This document shows positions 1 through 11,477 of a DNA stretch of 64,000 nucleotides, piece after piece. The position numbers and the translations under genes are program-made. Under the pieces are notes generated by a model. The model saw only the letters and a list, made by a program, of their open reading frames with translations. It ran no database searches and was not told where the DNA came from. How positions within the stretch are numbered: the first letter of the stretch is position 1; each line of letters begins with the position of its first letter. The stretch is from Gigaspora margarita (Eukaryota; Glomeromycota; Glomeromycetes; Diversisporales; Gigasporaceae). The stretch is taken from positions 94,541 through 158,540 of the forward strand of contig WTPW01000145.1 in NCBI GenBank assembly GCA_009809945.1. Direction: 5' to 3'.

Positions 1-262
1 TTTTTTTACCCGGTGACGGTCAAAACATTATGTAATCGGTAAAGATCTGTTAATCGTTATATATCGTTTCAAATAATTCTGATTATAATCGATTTATAGA
101 TATATAACGATTTAATATAAAAATTTGATATATATCGATTTAGATATATATCAATTTTTATCCAATTAATCGATATATAACGATATTTTATAATTGATAT
201 AAAATGATTAAGTGTTATATATCGATCAATATCTATATATAAAATTTGCGGATGTAAACAAA
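1..262 (-). repeat. AT-rich dispersed repeat, copy A
   Basis: This stretch is made of ATCGATATATAT-type motifs. Its outer end reads CGGTGACGGTCAAAAC after a T run and its inner end reads AAATTTGCGGATG. The same sequence occurs inverted at 36305-36557, where the GGTGACGGTC end is followed by an A run, and its AAATTTGC end recurs near 38381. In minus orientation it therefore ends in poly(A), which would suit a short retroelement, but its 5' boundary and target duplication are not visible. No protein is encoded; the small minus-strand reading frame here only translates the repeat. Confidence 0.7.
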
Positions 263-836
263 AAAACACTTCATTACTTTGTAAATATATTGCGTAAGAA
301 ACAGTTGGTTTTTAAAAAACTTTGAAAGAGAAAGAAAATCGACCTGCGTATCTAAATGAAGTTTGGGCAATTTTTATATTTAATTTATATGATATACTTT
401 TGAATTGGTGAGACATCAAATTTTATATAAATATTCTAATAAAATGTTAAGGGGACTTGATATAGATTTGATTTAGATAGCTGACGTAGTACCCCAATGT
501 ATGATGTATATGTTATCTCGCAGCAATATGAATATGAAAACCGGTATACTCATATACAAACACCTAAACCCGAAACACCCTTTTATGCGAATAAAAATCT
601 GGCAGGGATGTTAGAAAAAGGTAACTTACTCATAGTTATCACATGAAACGATAGTTCATTACACAAATAAAAAAAAAAATAAAATAAAAAAAGTGGTAAC
701 TGCATGTTACACCATCACAGCTATTAACACGTAAAAATACAGGTAAAGATTAAAGTTAACCATACAGCACATTAAAAAGGATAATATGTTACACTAGCAC
801 AGCAAATTTGACATATGAAATCATCTATTTTTTAAT
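263..836. other. AT-rich DNA, no gene seen
   Basis: I see no reading frame with coding character, no clear terminal repeats and no RNA gene in this stretch. Confidence 0.5.
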
Positions 837-1059
837 GTCCAATCAAATGCAAGATTTTGTGAACTATCATTCTAGATAGCAGGTAACCATATACTCCGTC
901 TATCTGCATAACTGCGTTCCTGGTATTACCCAAATAATTAAGCTTTTTATTATCAATATTATTTAAGTGATAACAACATATAAGTAGGATTCAATTATCG
1001 ATTATAAATCAATTATAACCAATTCGATTATCGATTAAAGTTTTTAGAATCAATTCTCA
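837..1059. repeat. Dispersed repeat shared with the right end of the window
   Basis: The segment containing ATTCTAGATAGCAGGTAACC is matched by ATTCTAGATAGCAGTAAACC near 63833. It is followed by TCGATTATCGATT-type inverted motifs. It looks like a transposon relic; the superfamily is not determinable from what is present. Confidence 0.5.
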
Positions 1060-1267
1060 TCCCTACACCTTTAGCTAAAGCCCCCCACCTCCCTCCGAAA
1101 ATAAACAGCCAATCAAAACGCTAGATGACTCTTGTCAGTCACCTGATTTATATCAACCAATCAAATTGGCCTATCTTTGTTCATTTTTATATGTTCATTT
1201 CATTTTATCCCTCTCCCAAGAGTCCTAAAAAGTGATGTTAACCAAAGAATCAACTTTGAACGGCCTT
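1060..1267. mobile_element. PIF/Harbinger-like MITE relic
   Basis: The right end GAATCAACTTTGAACGGCC followed by TTA, and an interior with CCAATCA-type motifs near AACGC, match the complete MITE at 50807-51029. The left terminal repeat is not recognisable, so this is a decayed or truncated copy. The superfamily call rests on the relative and on the TTA next to GGCC. Confidence 0.45.
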
Positions 1268-1369
1268 AGCTTGTATTAAAATTATTATTGCTTTAATAAA
1301 CATTCTTCTGCAAAGCCTACTCGCTATTTCAATGACTATAATATGCGAGTTAGTTTTATTGAAATTATC

Positions 1370-2100
1370 GTATTAGAAATATTGTAATTTCATTATGAGT
1401 TACTGTAAAAAAAACCTGTTGTAGAAACTCGTTATTTTGGTGACTACAGTATTGGTTAAAGTGAGGTAGTTTGCATTGAAATTTTCTGCATTGGAATTAT
1501 CACAATTTCTATCATGAGTTAATGTAAAACTCACAAGTTACTATCAAGATTTTGTTACAGAACTTACTTGCTATTCTCACTATTCTCGCTATTCTGGTAT
1601 TGATGAAAGTACATTAAAAATTGTGATTTATATTGTAAATTACTGTAAAAAATCATGCTTTGGTTTTCGCTTAGGTAGTGTATGTTTTCCCCCATTTATA
1701 TTTTCCTTATTTTCTATATGTTAGTTTTTTTTTCCAAATTTCCTTTACTCAAGAAGCATGGAGAAGAAGGTTTTAATTTAGGCTGTCTGACAATGCCTTC
1801 TAATTTTGATAGCAAACTTTGTTTGTTTTATCATATTAGTGCGGCAGGTCGCACATTGTATTCTTGAAAAATAGAGCAGGGTGATGTAGCACTTATAGAT
1901 TAGAATGATGTAACTCCTGAATTTTTTGCATTTAAAAATATTCTAATAAAGTTGACTACGAGACTGTCTAAGTGGAAAAAAAAAACTGTAAAAAATCTCA
2001 TATAAAACTTGACCATTATTCTAATAATCACAATGCATGGTTACGGTTTAGTTTGCATTGAGTATTATGATTTTTAATGTGTATTAATGCAAAAAAAATT
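1370..2100. repeat. Diverged tandem repeat, period about 120 bp
   Basis: Variants of ATTGTAATTTCATTATGAGT followed by TACTGTAAAA recur near 1381, 1499 and 1620, about 119-121 bases apart, with a weaker version near 2030-2095. TACTCGCTATTC-like motifs alternate with them. The small plus-strand reading frame at 1682-1867 lies in this array and has no recognisable domain. Confidence 0.5.
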
Positions 2101-4155
2101 TTGCTACAAGCCTTACTATTCTGACCGCACACACAGTATTTGACTCATTAATGCATATTATTAATGTTAACCTTATTTTAGTTAATCTAATACCAAAGAT
2201 ACAAGGTGCTCATAATGAAAGATGACAACTGAGGATGTGTAAAAGAATAACTTGTCATTTCTGTTTTCTTGATTCTCCACAATTCGATTTTCACACACTG
2301 ATAGATAATAGGCTAAAGTTTTAATCAAGTTTACAGTTACTAGATATTTTTAAATTTAGAATAAACTGGTGTGAAACAGGAGTTAATATATTAGTCAATA
2401 ATAATAAATATATGGAACTAAGCCTAGTCTTTGATAGAATAAATTATTTATCAGAAATCATATGGAAATATACGATTACTCTTTATATAAATAAATCTAT
2501 AATATGTAATTGATCCCAGTAAGAAACTGTTAAGCTTGTCAACTAAGTGATGACTTTATTGCAGATCATGTTGACTTTTGTCTTTTGTGGTTAGTCTAGT
2601 GCAATAACATAATTTTAGCAAATTTAAGTTTCTATGAATTTTGGTAAATAGGATACATTAAAGTAGGGTTAGGAGTATGAATAGAGGCTGTGGACATGCG
2701 GATATTAAGGATGAAGTTCATAACAGTCACACAATTTGTCACATCTAAAATTTTATTATATGCTCTTCACAAATTACACAAACTGACAAAATTGCATTTT
2801 TAAAAATTTTGTCCAAAACCTTAAACCAATACATATTGTTTTTTAAGACAAAACTGTTGCCAAGGTTTTTACGAATCAAATGGTATGAGAAATATAAAAA
2901 ATGAACTTCTCTTTATAAATTACCACTTTGTTGATTATGTGCAATTATTTTGACTACTTTCGTTTGATTTTTCTCAGGTTAACAACTTATTAACTCAAAA
3001 AACGATCTATTAGGTGCATTAGAGGGAGAGTATTCACCAAAATGCATGTACAAAGGGCTGGTACATTATATATGTAATGAAGAAAATCACGAAACCCCAT
3101 TTTTTAGTATGTAGATCACTTAATAAATTGATGTTTTTGTTTTATTTTTTTACTTTGAAAAAATTTTTTTATGCTATTTAAGGTCGCTAATACTTATTAT
3201 CTTATTTAGGTTTATTTATCTGTATCAATATAACGATAAGTATAAAGGTTATTTATTTATTTACTTCAAAGAATATTTATTAATTATTAGTACATATTTA
3301 TTTAGCATTAGGGAGTTTTCAAGCAGTTACCTTGACGTGGCTCACTGGTCATTACTATCATGATTAATTTTACTGGATTCATGGCACAAAATATAAATTT
3401 TAGTCAGAGTAATTCTACAAAAAGATATATGTTCATATTATTTTACTAAGAGATTACTTATTGGTTATTAGCTCGATGAATAAATTAAAATTTTGATATT
3501 TATTAAAAAAATTTTGGCGGGAAATGTAAATAAAGATCATATAATTTAATTTTTAATAAAAATTTTTTTTTAAAAAAAATATTCAATACAATTAACTCTC
3601 TCTAAGTTAACTCTATAGCTTTAATTTCTTATCGATAGTAGTTTAACCCAACCTAACAGGTTTCAAAATTTTGATATTGTATAATTCCTAAATAATCTAC
3701 TGCTAAAGTTTTTTCATCTATATTAAGGTTTTCATCGATAGTTTCATCTAAATTTTTAAAAACTATATTAGTACTGTAGTAGTACCATAGTAGTAAGCAT
3801 TACTTTAATTCCTTCAATTATAATCTAATTTACTTGGTCGGTTATAACTCTGCTTGAATATCAATAAATCTTCGTTGGTAATAACTCTAAATAGTTTAGA
3901 ATGTTAAAAACTTTGGTAAGTTTGTTGTTATACTTAAAAAAAAAGCTTTCAAAGCAAGATAAAAAGTATAGGTAAAGTAAAACAAAAGACCAACTTTAAG
4001 GGCGTGATTCTTCTCAACTTTGCAACTTATCTTACTTTAGGTTTAAAAATAAAGAAGTGCATATTTAACTAAAGCGCTATTCATTATCTCGTGATTGTGG
4101 TTTCCTTTTAGGAAACCCCTGAAAAATCCATTTGAAGAGGGCCTGCCATTGCAAT
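2101..4155. other. Long AT-rich intergenic stretch
   Basis: No gene, RNA or clear element boundary is visible. Short poly(A) and poly(T) runs and ATTTATTTA-type filler dominate. Confidence 0.45.
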
Positions 4156-4760
4156 TTACTATGAAAAATGGATCGATCATATGGATGTCGATCACTCAAA
4201 TTTCGGGAAGATTATACTACAGTTAACCCAGTGATGATCATGGATGATCACGGATGATCACCCTCTATATAATCACAAAATAATTAAACAAATATCAGAT
4301 GAAATAGGATCAGGGCCACGGAAAAATTTGGATATTGGGTAGTTTCAAGAACTATGAACCCAGTGATATCTTCATGATAATCACTTCACATGATTCAAAA
4401 AAACAGCTAAGTTAGGGTTAGTAGTTAGGTTAGTGTTAGTATTATATTAGATGATAATATAGGCTAGTAAACAAATGATGTAATTGCATGATTTCACGTG
4501 ATTGATGATCACTGGGTTCACTATTCCCTAGATATCAAATCACACTATGTGCAACAAGAACGTTTTTGAATATATACATACTGTAAAAAATGATTTTAGA
4601 TGAGATGAGTTGGATTTTCTTGCAGAAATAGAATTTCCTCAGCGAATAGAATGAAATATTTTGACCAATAAAACTTACTAAGTGATGATTTAGAGGGTGA
4701 CAATTCGAGATAAACACTGGGTTAACTGTTGTAAAAGTGTCCCCAAAATTCATAGTAAAA
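4156..4760. mobile_element. Nested inverted-repeat element carrying TGATCACTGGGTT motifs
   Basis: An outer pair reads TTACTATGAA with ACAGTTAACCCAGTG on the left and CACTGGGTTAACTGT with TTCATAGTAA on the right. Inside it is a second pair, TGAACCCAGTGATATC near 4356 and GATCACTGGGTTCA near 4507. Both pairs carry the AACCCAGTGAT motif. No transposase is present; the minus-strand frame at 4535-4753 just reads across the right arm. Confidence 0.55.
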
Positions 4761-4961
4761 AATTTACCCCTGTGATCTGCGTGACAAATCGTGTGACTGA
4801 TAAGATTTTTGTTCGGAATAGAAAAGTTATCTTTGGTTTTGCTATCGCTCGCTTTGGTAAAGGCTGACTCTATCTCCCGCCCCCTTCCCCATTTTAAGTG
4901 ACCAGTAAGTATTAGTTAGCATCGGTCGCAGCTACAATAGATATTTGTAGCCGTTTTTGGA

Positions 4962-5132
4962 CTCTGCGGCTGCAGTAGCAGTGCAAGGACCTTATTAGTG
5001 GATAGTTAGGCTCCGTGGCTGCAGTGGCAGTCAATGGCAGTGCAAGGACCTTATTGGTGCTCCGCAACTGAAGTGGCAGTGAAAGGCCTTATTAGTGGAT
5101 AGCTAGGCTCCGCGGCTGCAGTGGCAGTGTAA
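4962..5132. repeat. 49-bp minisatellite, four units
   Basis: Units begin at 4962, 5011, 5060 and 5108 with the consensus start CTCCGCGGCTGCAGTGGCAG and continue AAGGACCTTATTAGTGG. The spacing is 49, 49 and 48 bases. It is GC-richer than its surroundings. The fourth unit is cut by the MITE at 5133-5344 and resumes as AAGGACCTG just after it. Confidence 0.85.
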
Positions 5133-5344
5133 GGCCAGACCAAGTTGATTATGTGTTTAACATTACCCCCCCCCCCCCTCCCTCATAGTAAAAAAAATTT
5201 CGATAGATATACATAGGACTACGGAATATTTCGGAATATTTTTATATAGTCACGGAACAAATCGGAAAAAATTCACCATGTGAACCACCCTCCCCCCCCT
5301 CCTGGAGGGGTTAATGTAAAACACATAATCAACTTGGTTTGGCC
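5133..5344. mobile_element. PIF/Harbinger-like MITE (212 bp) with TAA duplication
   Basis: Terminal inverted repeats of about 37 bases begin GGCCAGACCAAGTTGATTAT on the left, and the right end has the complement AATCAACTTGGTTTGGCC. TAA is present on both sides (5130-5132 and 5345-5347). The interior has C-runs and no coding potential. Removing the element with one TAA restores the minisatellite unit it interrupts, which fixes the insertion boundaries. Assignment to PIF/Harbinger follows from the 3-bp TAA duplication and GGCC ends. Confidence 0.8.
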
Positions 5345-5347
5345 TAA

Positions 5348-6410
5348 GGACCTGAAATAGATGCTGCAGGATGATGCTTCGATTATCTTTTTTAACCATA
5401 TGGGCGTACGTTAGTTATCTTTCTTATGTTTGTGGTTTCATGTAGCAAGCAGGGTGTGGTTTAGGACCTTGGGTTTAGGAAATTTGGGAATCGAGAGGTC
5501 AGTAGCTGATCGAGTAATTAATTGTTTTTTTTTTTATACGGATAATCTGGTCTATAAATCGTAATTCTTTAGCGATCTTGATTAAATTGAATGCCGATAC
5601 GTAATTTCTAACCCGGAATTTTGGGATGAAGAAACCGGGTTCATGTATGATGACGATCAAGTAACAAAATAGGTCAACAATGAACCAATACTTCGTTACA
5701 GCTTCTCGATATTTCTTTGATTATCAATTAATCTACCCAGTAAAAAATCCGACGAAAACAAAACCAAAAACATAACGCTCAATTGTATAAATAGTTGTAT
5801 GAGAGTGTTCATAAAAACGGCAAAAAGACATGTTTCAACAGCACCGATCCTTTTTTAACGATTTGTAAAAAAAAATTTTTTTTTCTTCTTCTAACTCGGA
5901 TATAGTACAAGTGCATGTACAAGTACATACGTGTTGTGACCATCGGTTGGGAGAACAATGATGGATATCGGGTCCAATTTGGCTCCGATGGTTCATTTGG
6001 GTTTAAATTTATAGCGATAGTACACGGGTTTATGTTGTCACGAGAATATATTAATCTGGGTCGGGTTATCACTTAATTAGATCAATCTATGTGATTGATT
6101 TAAATAAGATGTATATGATGTAATTAATTAAGCATCGGGGTAATTTATTATAATAACATTAATAAAGACTACACTAAAACTATGTGATGACAAAATAATA
6201 TAATAAAACTAAACTACTACACTATGAGAAAACTGATTATTATTATAACTACATAATCAAGTTATCGTAATCTAAGACATTATCTGATCTAATCGTAGTA
6301 GCGCGAAAACTCAGGCTTTAAATACTTTCGGAGTTATTAAGAACTGCTGCGCTACATTTAATAATATCGTTTAGTTATCCTCCATTATGTTTGAAGAACC
6401 TTATTATTTA
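5348..6410. other. Intergenic, no supported gene
   Basis: The minus-strand frame at 5809-6072 has no domain and spans an A/T run. I see no element boundaries. Poly(A), poly(T) and CTAATTAAT-type filler are present. Confidence 0.4.
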
Positions 6411-6495
6411 CCCACAATTTCACTCACAATATTGCTCACATATATCGCTCACAATATTGCTTGCAATTTCGCTCACAATATTGCTCACAATTCCC
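6411..6495. repeat. 12-bp minisatellite (CTCACAATATTG)
   Basis: CTCACAATATTG recurs at 6423, 6448 and 6472, with variant units between. The repetitive reading frame on the minus strand (SNIVS-type repeats) is produced by this array. Confidence 0.75.
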
Positions 6496-6753
6496 ATAAT
6501 CGGGAGGCAACAATAACCGGTTCCTGAAACAAACAATAAATCTGTATCTCCAAACCTCCGCCACAACCAAAAACCTTGTAATTTTGGATGTCTTGGGTCA
6601 CTAGAGTCTTCTGGTGTTACCAATTTACATTTTAAGTCATGGGCTAAAAATTTTAACCATGACAGTGTATGCAAGTATCGTATAAGTATATATATAAAAA
6701 ACGTAAATTTCCTTTCTAAGAAATTATTTTGACGATTGTAAAGGTCACACCAC

Positions 6754-7054
6754 ATGTACACTAGGGTTGGAGGCACGGGGTTGGAGGAATACCCTATGGG
6801 GCATGCCCCTGGGGCATGCCTAGGTGCAGGCCCTTTAACCAAAAGGCATGTCTTATCATGTGATCTATAGCTAACATATGATTGGCTAATTTATGTTAAT
6901 TTTAGGCGATTGACCAATCAGAATACAATTATCTCATAGTATATGCTTTATATATAGAGAGGGCAAGCCTAGGGCATAGAGCATGCCCTTCGAAAATGCA
7001 TGCCCCCTGGAGCATGCCCCAAAAATTTGCCGTGTCTCCAACCCTAATGTACAC
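6754..7054. mobile_element. hAT-type MITE with perfect 8-bp target duplication
   Basis: The element is 6762-7046 (285 bp). Its 17-base terminal repeats are TAGGGTTGGAGGCACGG and, inverted, TAGGGTTGGAGACACGG (one mismatch). The flanking duplication ATGTACAC is perfect at 6754-6761 and 7047-7054. Subterminal GGGGCATGCC motifs are repeated near both ends, as is usual for transposase binding sites in hAT elements. No coding capacity is present. The TAGGG start and 8-bp duplication are diagnostic of hAT. Confidence 0.92.
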
Positions 7055-7328
7055 ACATGGCAAACTCATTACACAGCATAACCATTTTTGAGATCGGGTA
7101 AAAATGGGGGATTCTCTTAGTTATTTGTCACAAAAATTATATCATGTGTAGCACAATTTGATCGACCAATTTAACAACTAAAGTTAATTTTTGTGTTGTA
7201 TTATATTTACATACGTACGTACGACTTCCGGAGTTTACTGCAAATAAAAGGCCCATAATATTATTGTATTAGTACAAAATTTCTTATAAGTTTATATCAT
7301 ACTATTTGACTTGTTTTAAGAGATTAAA
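7055..7328 (+). promoter_or_regulatory. Upstream region of the spliced gene
   Basis: The stretch before the start codon at 7329 includes CTTATAAGTTTATATC, a TATA-like patch about 35-45 bases upstream of the ATG. The start context is TTAAAATGTC. This is a weak, positional call only. Confidence 0.3.
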
Positions 7329-9992
7329 ATGTCTGAGAAGTATAAATTAAAAAATTTAAATAAACTGGGAGAAGATCTTGATGAAAATTTTAAAGATTGG
7401 AAGACATTATATAATAATATACTAACCTTCTTTGAAATCCCGTTTGAGCCAGAATTACAGCAGTCAAGTGTACAGGTAATGCTAAAGTTGTCTGTATATC
7501 ATTTGTTAAAATTAGAAACTAAAATAATTTTATTTTATTCACAAGTTTTTAAAAAGTGATTTGGTCGTTGACCTTTGTGAAATTTTTAAAAATAATATAG
7601 GAGCTCGGATTATTCGAATTTTTAGTGATGTAATTCAACTTTCAAAAGACTTAGAAATTTCAACTTTAGAAGGAGATTGTATAATACTTATAGTTGCAAG
7701 GAGAGTTGAAATTAAACCGCGATGTAAAATTGTTGTTAATAATGAAAAAAAATTTTCCTTTAAACTAGTGATATATACTATAGATATGCCAACAGGTCTC
7801 AATGTTTGTATTAAGTCGACTAATATTATTAAATTTTTTAAAGTTAATAGTCAATATATTGGTGGATCTCTCTCTTTACATAAAGGAGAATTTAGTAGTA
7901 TAAAAATTTTTGATACCAAAATTCTTCAACAAGAGCCATTCACTAAAATATTGCAATTCTCTTTGCAAATTGCATGTGCTTTATTTTATGATGAACCAGA
8001 AGTTGCACAATCTATTTTTACATGGATTGATAAAATAACCAAACGTTCACAATCAAAAGAAGCAAAAGAATTATATCATCATGGATTAACGATGCTTGAA
8101 CAATATAAGCTTTTAAATGAAAGGAAAGGAACAAAAGATCAAAGATCTTTTGTTCCGCTTCTTGATAAGAGGCAATTTTATGAGCGAATTAAGGAGTTTA
8201 TGATGACTGCAGAATCTTACGAAAAAAGTTATATAAAAGTTCTAAATAATAAAGATACTAATAAAATGGAAATTGAAAGGTTTGAGTTATTGTTATCTAA
8301 TTGTAATAATCTGACAAAATCACATGAAGTTTTCGAAAAAGAAGAAAATGGCCGTTTTAAATTAGCATCTGAAATATTAGAAACAAAAAAAAATATTCTT
8401 GAGGTATGTTATAATATTCTTTAATATATATATTTATATATTGTATTAAAAATGATATTTATGTTTGATATTAGAAAAGCAAAGATGAAATTAAATCCAG
8501 ACGACTTGAATTCTTAGAAGAAATCAAAGCATGGAAAGCTAAAATGAAATCTGAAACAAAAAAAGAATTAGTAATTGCTATTATTGAAATGTCTTTATGT
8601 GTTGGCATGATTATTATTCGACCTAATGGCATAATCGATATAATTAAGACTGTAAAAAAAGTATCAGATTTAATTAAAGCTATTGAGATAGACAATATGG
8701 AACTTTGTGATTTATATAGCATAATTCAAATCACAAAAAATATAAGGGAAATTGAGAAACTTGAGATAGATTTTGAATGCAATGAAAGTGGGATTAACCG
8801 TTCGGAAACAAATATGGTGATAGAAAGTGAAATTATTGAATCATTGAATGTTGAATTACTTGCAAAAATGTAAGTTTACAATTTAGATCACTGAATTATT
8901 CAAAAAAAAATAATACTAATTAAGTACTTTGATATTATTAGTCTTGAAACCGATGATCAAAAGGGAATCTTGATGAATGCCGAATGGAAAATAATCAGAA
9001 GACAAATGGAACAATTGCTTGAATTTGTAATTATATTTATCCATGTTCTTTATAAAGTATAAGTAACACTTTGATACTGTATATTAATTAAATTTTATTG
9101 TTATTAGCCGATTAATCAAAAAATCAAAGGAGCAAAAGAATATTTAAATTCGTTAACGAATTTTTTTACTTTTATTGATGCATATATAAATGCAAAAATT
9201 GATGTAATAGAATGTAAAAGAGAGTGTTCGCGTATTAGATTACAAGTAGAAACATTTAAAATGAAAGAAGCACGACTAAAAAAGTTGATTGAAATATCTG
9301 AAACAAACTATATTGTTTATAACAAAATTGTATTATTATTATTTGAACGACTTATTAATATTAAGTGTTGGATAATGATATATATGGAAAATTACCTTGG
9401 AGCCTATGAATATTGGTCTCTTTCTAAATCAAAACTGAATCTTTCAGTTATTAAAACATTTTCCGAACACAGAAAGGATATAGAAACGATTAACAATGAA
9501 TTAGAATCTTCTTATCATAGATTTCAAGATAAGCCACAACATTTTAGAAATCGTTCTATTATAATTAATGAAGAAAGGTATATTGAAGAATTTAAACGTA
9601 ATAGATGCATTACAATTGAAATTTTTCAGGATCATAATGAATTATCAATGATTGACCGTGCTTTGCTTAGTGCATTTAGAGTATTTTTGAATGGAGTTGA
9701 ATCAACAGATAATGAAATTTCTCTTAGTATTAGTAACAATGGTTTATATTCTAATAGAAGTAATGGAAAAACATATCATTTTAGATCAATAATTAGAAAA
9801 AGTAAAGTATTTATGTATAAACTTAGCGGCATCATAACAACTGATCATACATTTGATGGTGATGAAATTTTTTTTCAACCAACGCCGTTTAGTCAATGGA
9901 GAATTAGACTTAACAATGACAAACTCGATTTATCTAATCTCGAGTCAATTGAAATTAAAATGGATATAGAAGGTTATTATAGAGGTTCATAA
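7329..9992 (+). CDS. Five-exon gene: helical protein with TcA C-terminal-like domain
   Basis: Proposed exons are 7329-7475, 7546-8403, 8475-8869, 8942-9026 and 9108-9992, giving 789 codons plus stop. The four introns (70, 71, 72 and 81 bases) all obey GT-AG and preserve the frame, and no stop remains. Residues about 65-110 include a stretch like the FARRIE/VARRVE region seen near the start of some fungal TcA-like proteins. Residues about 220-360 are charged and helical. Hydrophobic segments lie near 366-390 and 567-590. The last 40 residues (FFQPTPFSQWRIRL onward) resemble the end of the TcB-binding domain of TcA toxin subunits. That resemblance is recalled, not searched. It may be a secreted or membrane-active protein; no signal peptide is seen. 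Its function is not established. It has no co-oriented neighbour. Confidence 0.75.
8128..8156 (+). other. Perfect 13-bp hairpin inside exon 2
   Basis: GGAACAAAAGATC is followed by the loop AAA and the exact complement GATCTTTTGTTCC. The frame stays open across it. It may be a chance palindrome, an RNA hairpin in the transcript, or a small inverted duplication. Confidence 0.8.
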
Positions 9993-10985
9993 CTAAATTC
10001 AGAATGCTCTAAAGTGTCTCAATCAATGGGTTAATATGTATCTGTAATGCATCAAAAATTAAATTATAATTAACGTAAAGTATTTTTAATCGTGTTTGTC
10101 ATTGCAATATATAAGTCACAGAACACTCAGTTTATTATGTCAAAAAAAAATTTTAAATAATAAAAAAAAAAGTTCAAGGTGCTTATTAATCAACTTTTTG
10201 CACCATATTATTTTTTTAAAAAAAAATATCATACAGCTATTAAAGTAAATAGAGTTATTTTCAGACACTTATATATTTTTATTCATTATCGGCACATTAG
10301 CATATTCTATTCTTGTATTTTTTTTTATGTATTTGCAAAATTTTCAATACCATTTTATAAACCATTTATAAGTTATTTAAACAATCAAAGCAATTGAGCA
10401 TAATTATTTGCAAATCATTATAAGGATTATGCTTGAGAAAATCTCAATAATTTTATCTTATTACTAAATTCTTATAAGAACAGCTAGAACTAAATCATAT
10501 TATTCGTACAATATTTTGATTACTAGATATCGTATCTAGATTGGTGCTTAAGAATACCCTCAGAAATGTTAAGTCTATACCATTTTATTATTAAGTTATA
10601 TAAAATATATTACATACTATAATTTATATTTTATTAAGAATTAATTTTAGATATATAAAATTTGTATATACAGTAGTCCTACGCATTGACAATAGTCACA
10701 CTAGGGTTATTATTATGAGGATCACCAAGTCTGTAGCTTATATGAAAAGTGGCTTTATGAAAAAGACGATAGATATTTATATAATTGTATGCAATAGAGA
10801 TTACATATACTAGTGCGACGGGTGGCGCTTACGCGCCACCCATCTTATTTGTTTTTTATTTTTTATATTATATTAAAAATTTTTTTACAGAAATGTAACT
10901 ATTGTAGAATACAAATATTGCATAAATTATATTGAAATTATATGTCACTTTAGCTATACTAACATCTGAATGACAATATAGTTAA
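9993..10985. other. Intergenic downstream of the spliced gene
   Basis: No second gene is seen. A reading frame at 10179-10397 is AT-driven and has no domain. CAGTAGTCC with AATAGTCACAC near 10672-10715 resembles the left end of the TA-type MITE at 35241, but no right end was found. A GC-rich hairpin lies at 10820-10841. Confidence 0.4.
10820..10841. other. GC-rich perfect hairpin
   Basis: GGGTGGCGC, loop TTAC, GCGCCACCC forms a perfect 9-bp stem in otherwise AT-rich DNA, directly after TAGTGCGAC. TAGTGCGAC also precedes a GCGCAGC motif near 51228. It could be the subterminal hairpin of a rolling-circle element or the tip of a MITE; no CTRR end follows at the expected place. Confidence 0.6.
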
Positions 10986-11436
10986 ATCTTTCTATACGAT
11001 ACTTTTTTTGTAATGCATAATGAAAAACCAACTTTGCGTTGTTGCTTAATCTTAGATGTGAACATGTGAACATTATTCTATGATTTTACAGTAAATTAAA
11101 TTAAAAAAAAGATGCGACTGACCAGCTGAAGTTTTCTAATTTCATGTGATGCAAAACAAAAGATCGACTTTGCGGGCCTAATATTAGATTAGTGATGTGC
11201 CATTTAAATGATACCTGAAAAATTTTAGAGTACAGTACATACAGTACGTATAGTTCTTTTCCAGCATCTGATTGGCTGGCAAAAGTGATCAGCAAAAATT
11301 TTAGCGTACAGTACGTACAGTACATATAGTATTGTATGCGGCATATCACAAATGCAATTACATTAATTTACAGTATATAAAAAGAAAAAAAAGAAAAAAA
11401 TTCCTGAGTAACTGAAGTTCTTAAATTAATTTACAG

Positions 11437-11477
<41 letters not shown>

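Noticed and set aside
6420..6842. 140-codon minus-strand reading frame
   Set aside because: It is made of the 12-bp minisatellite and the left end of the hAT MITE.
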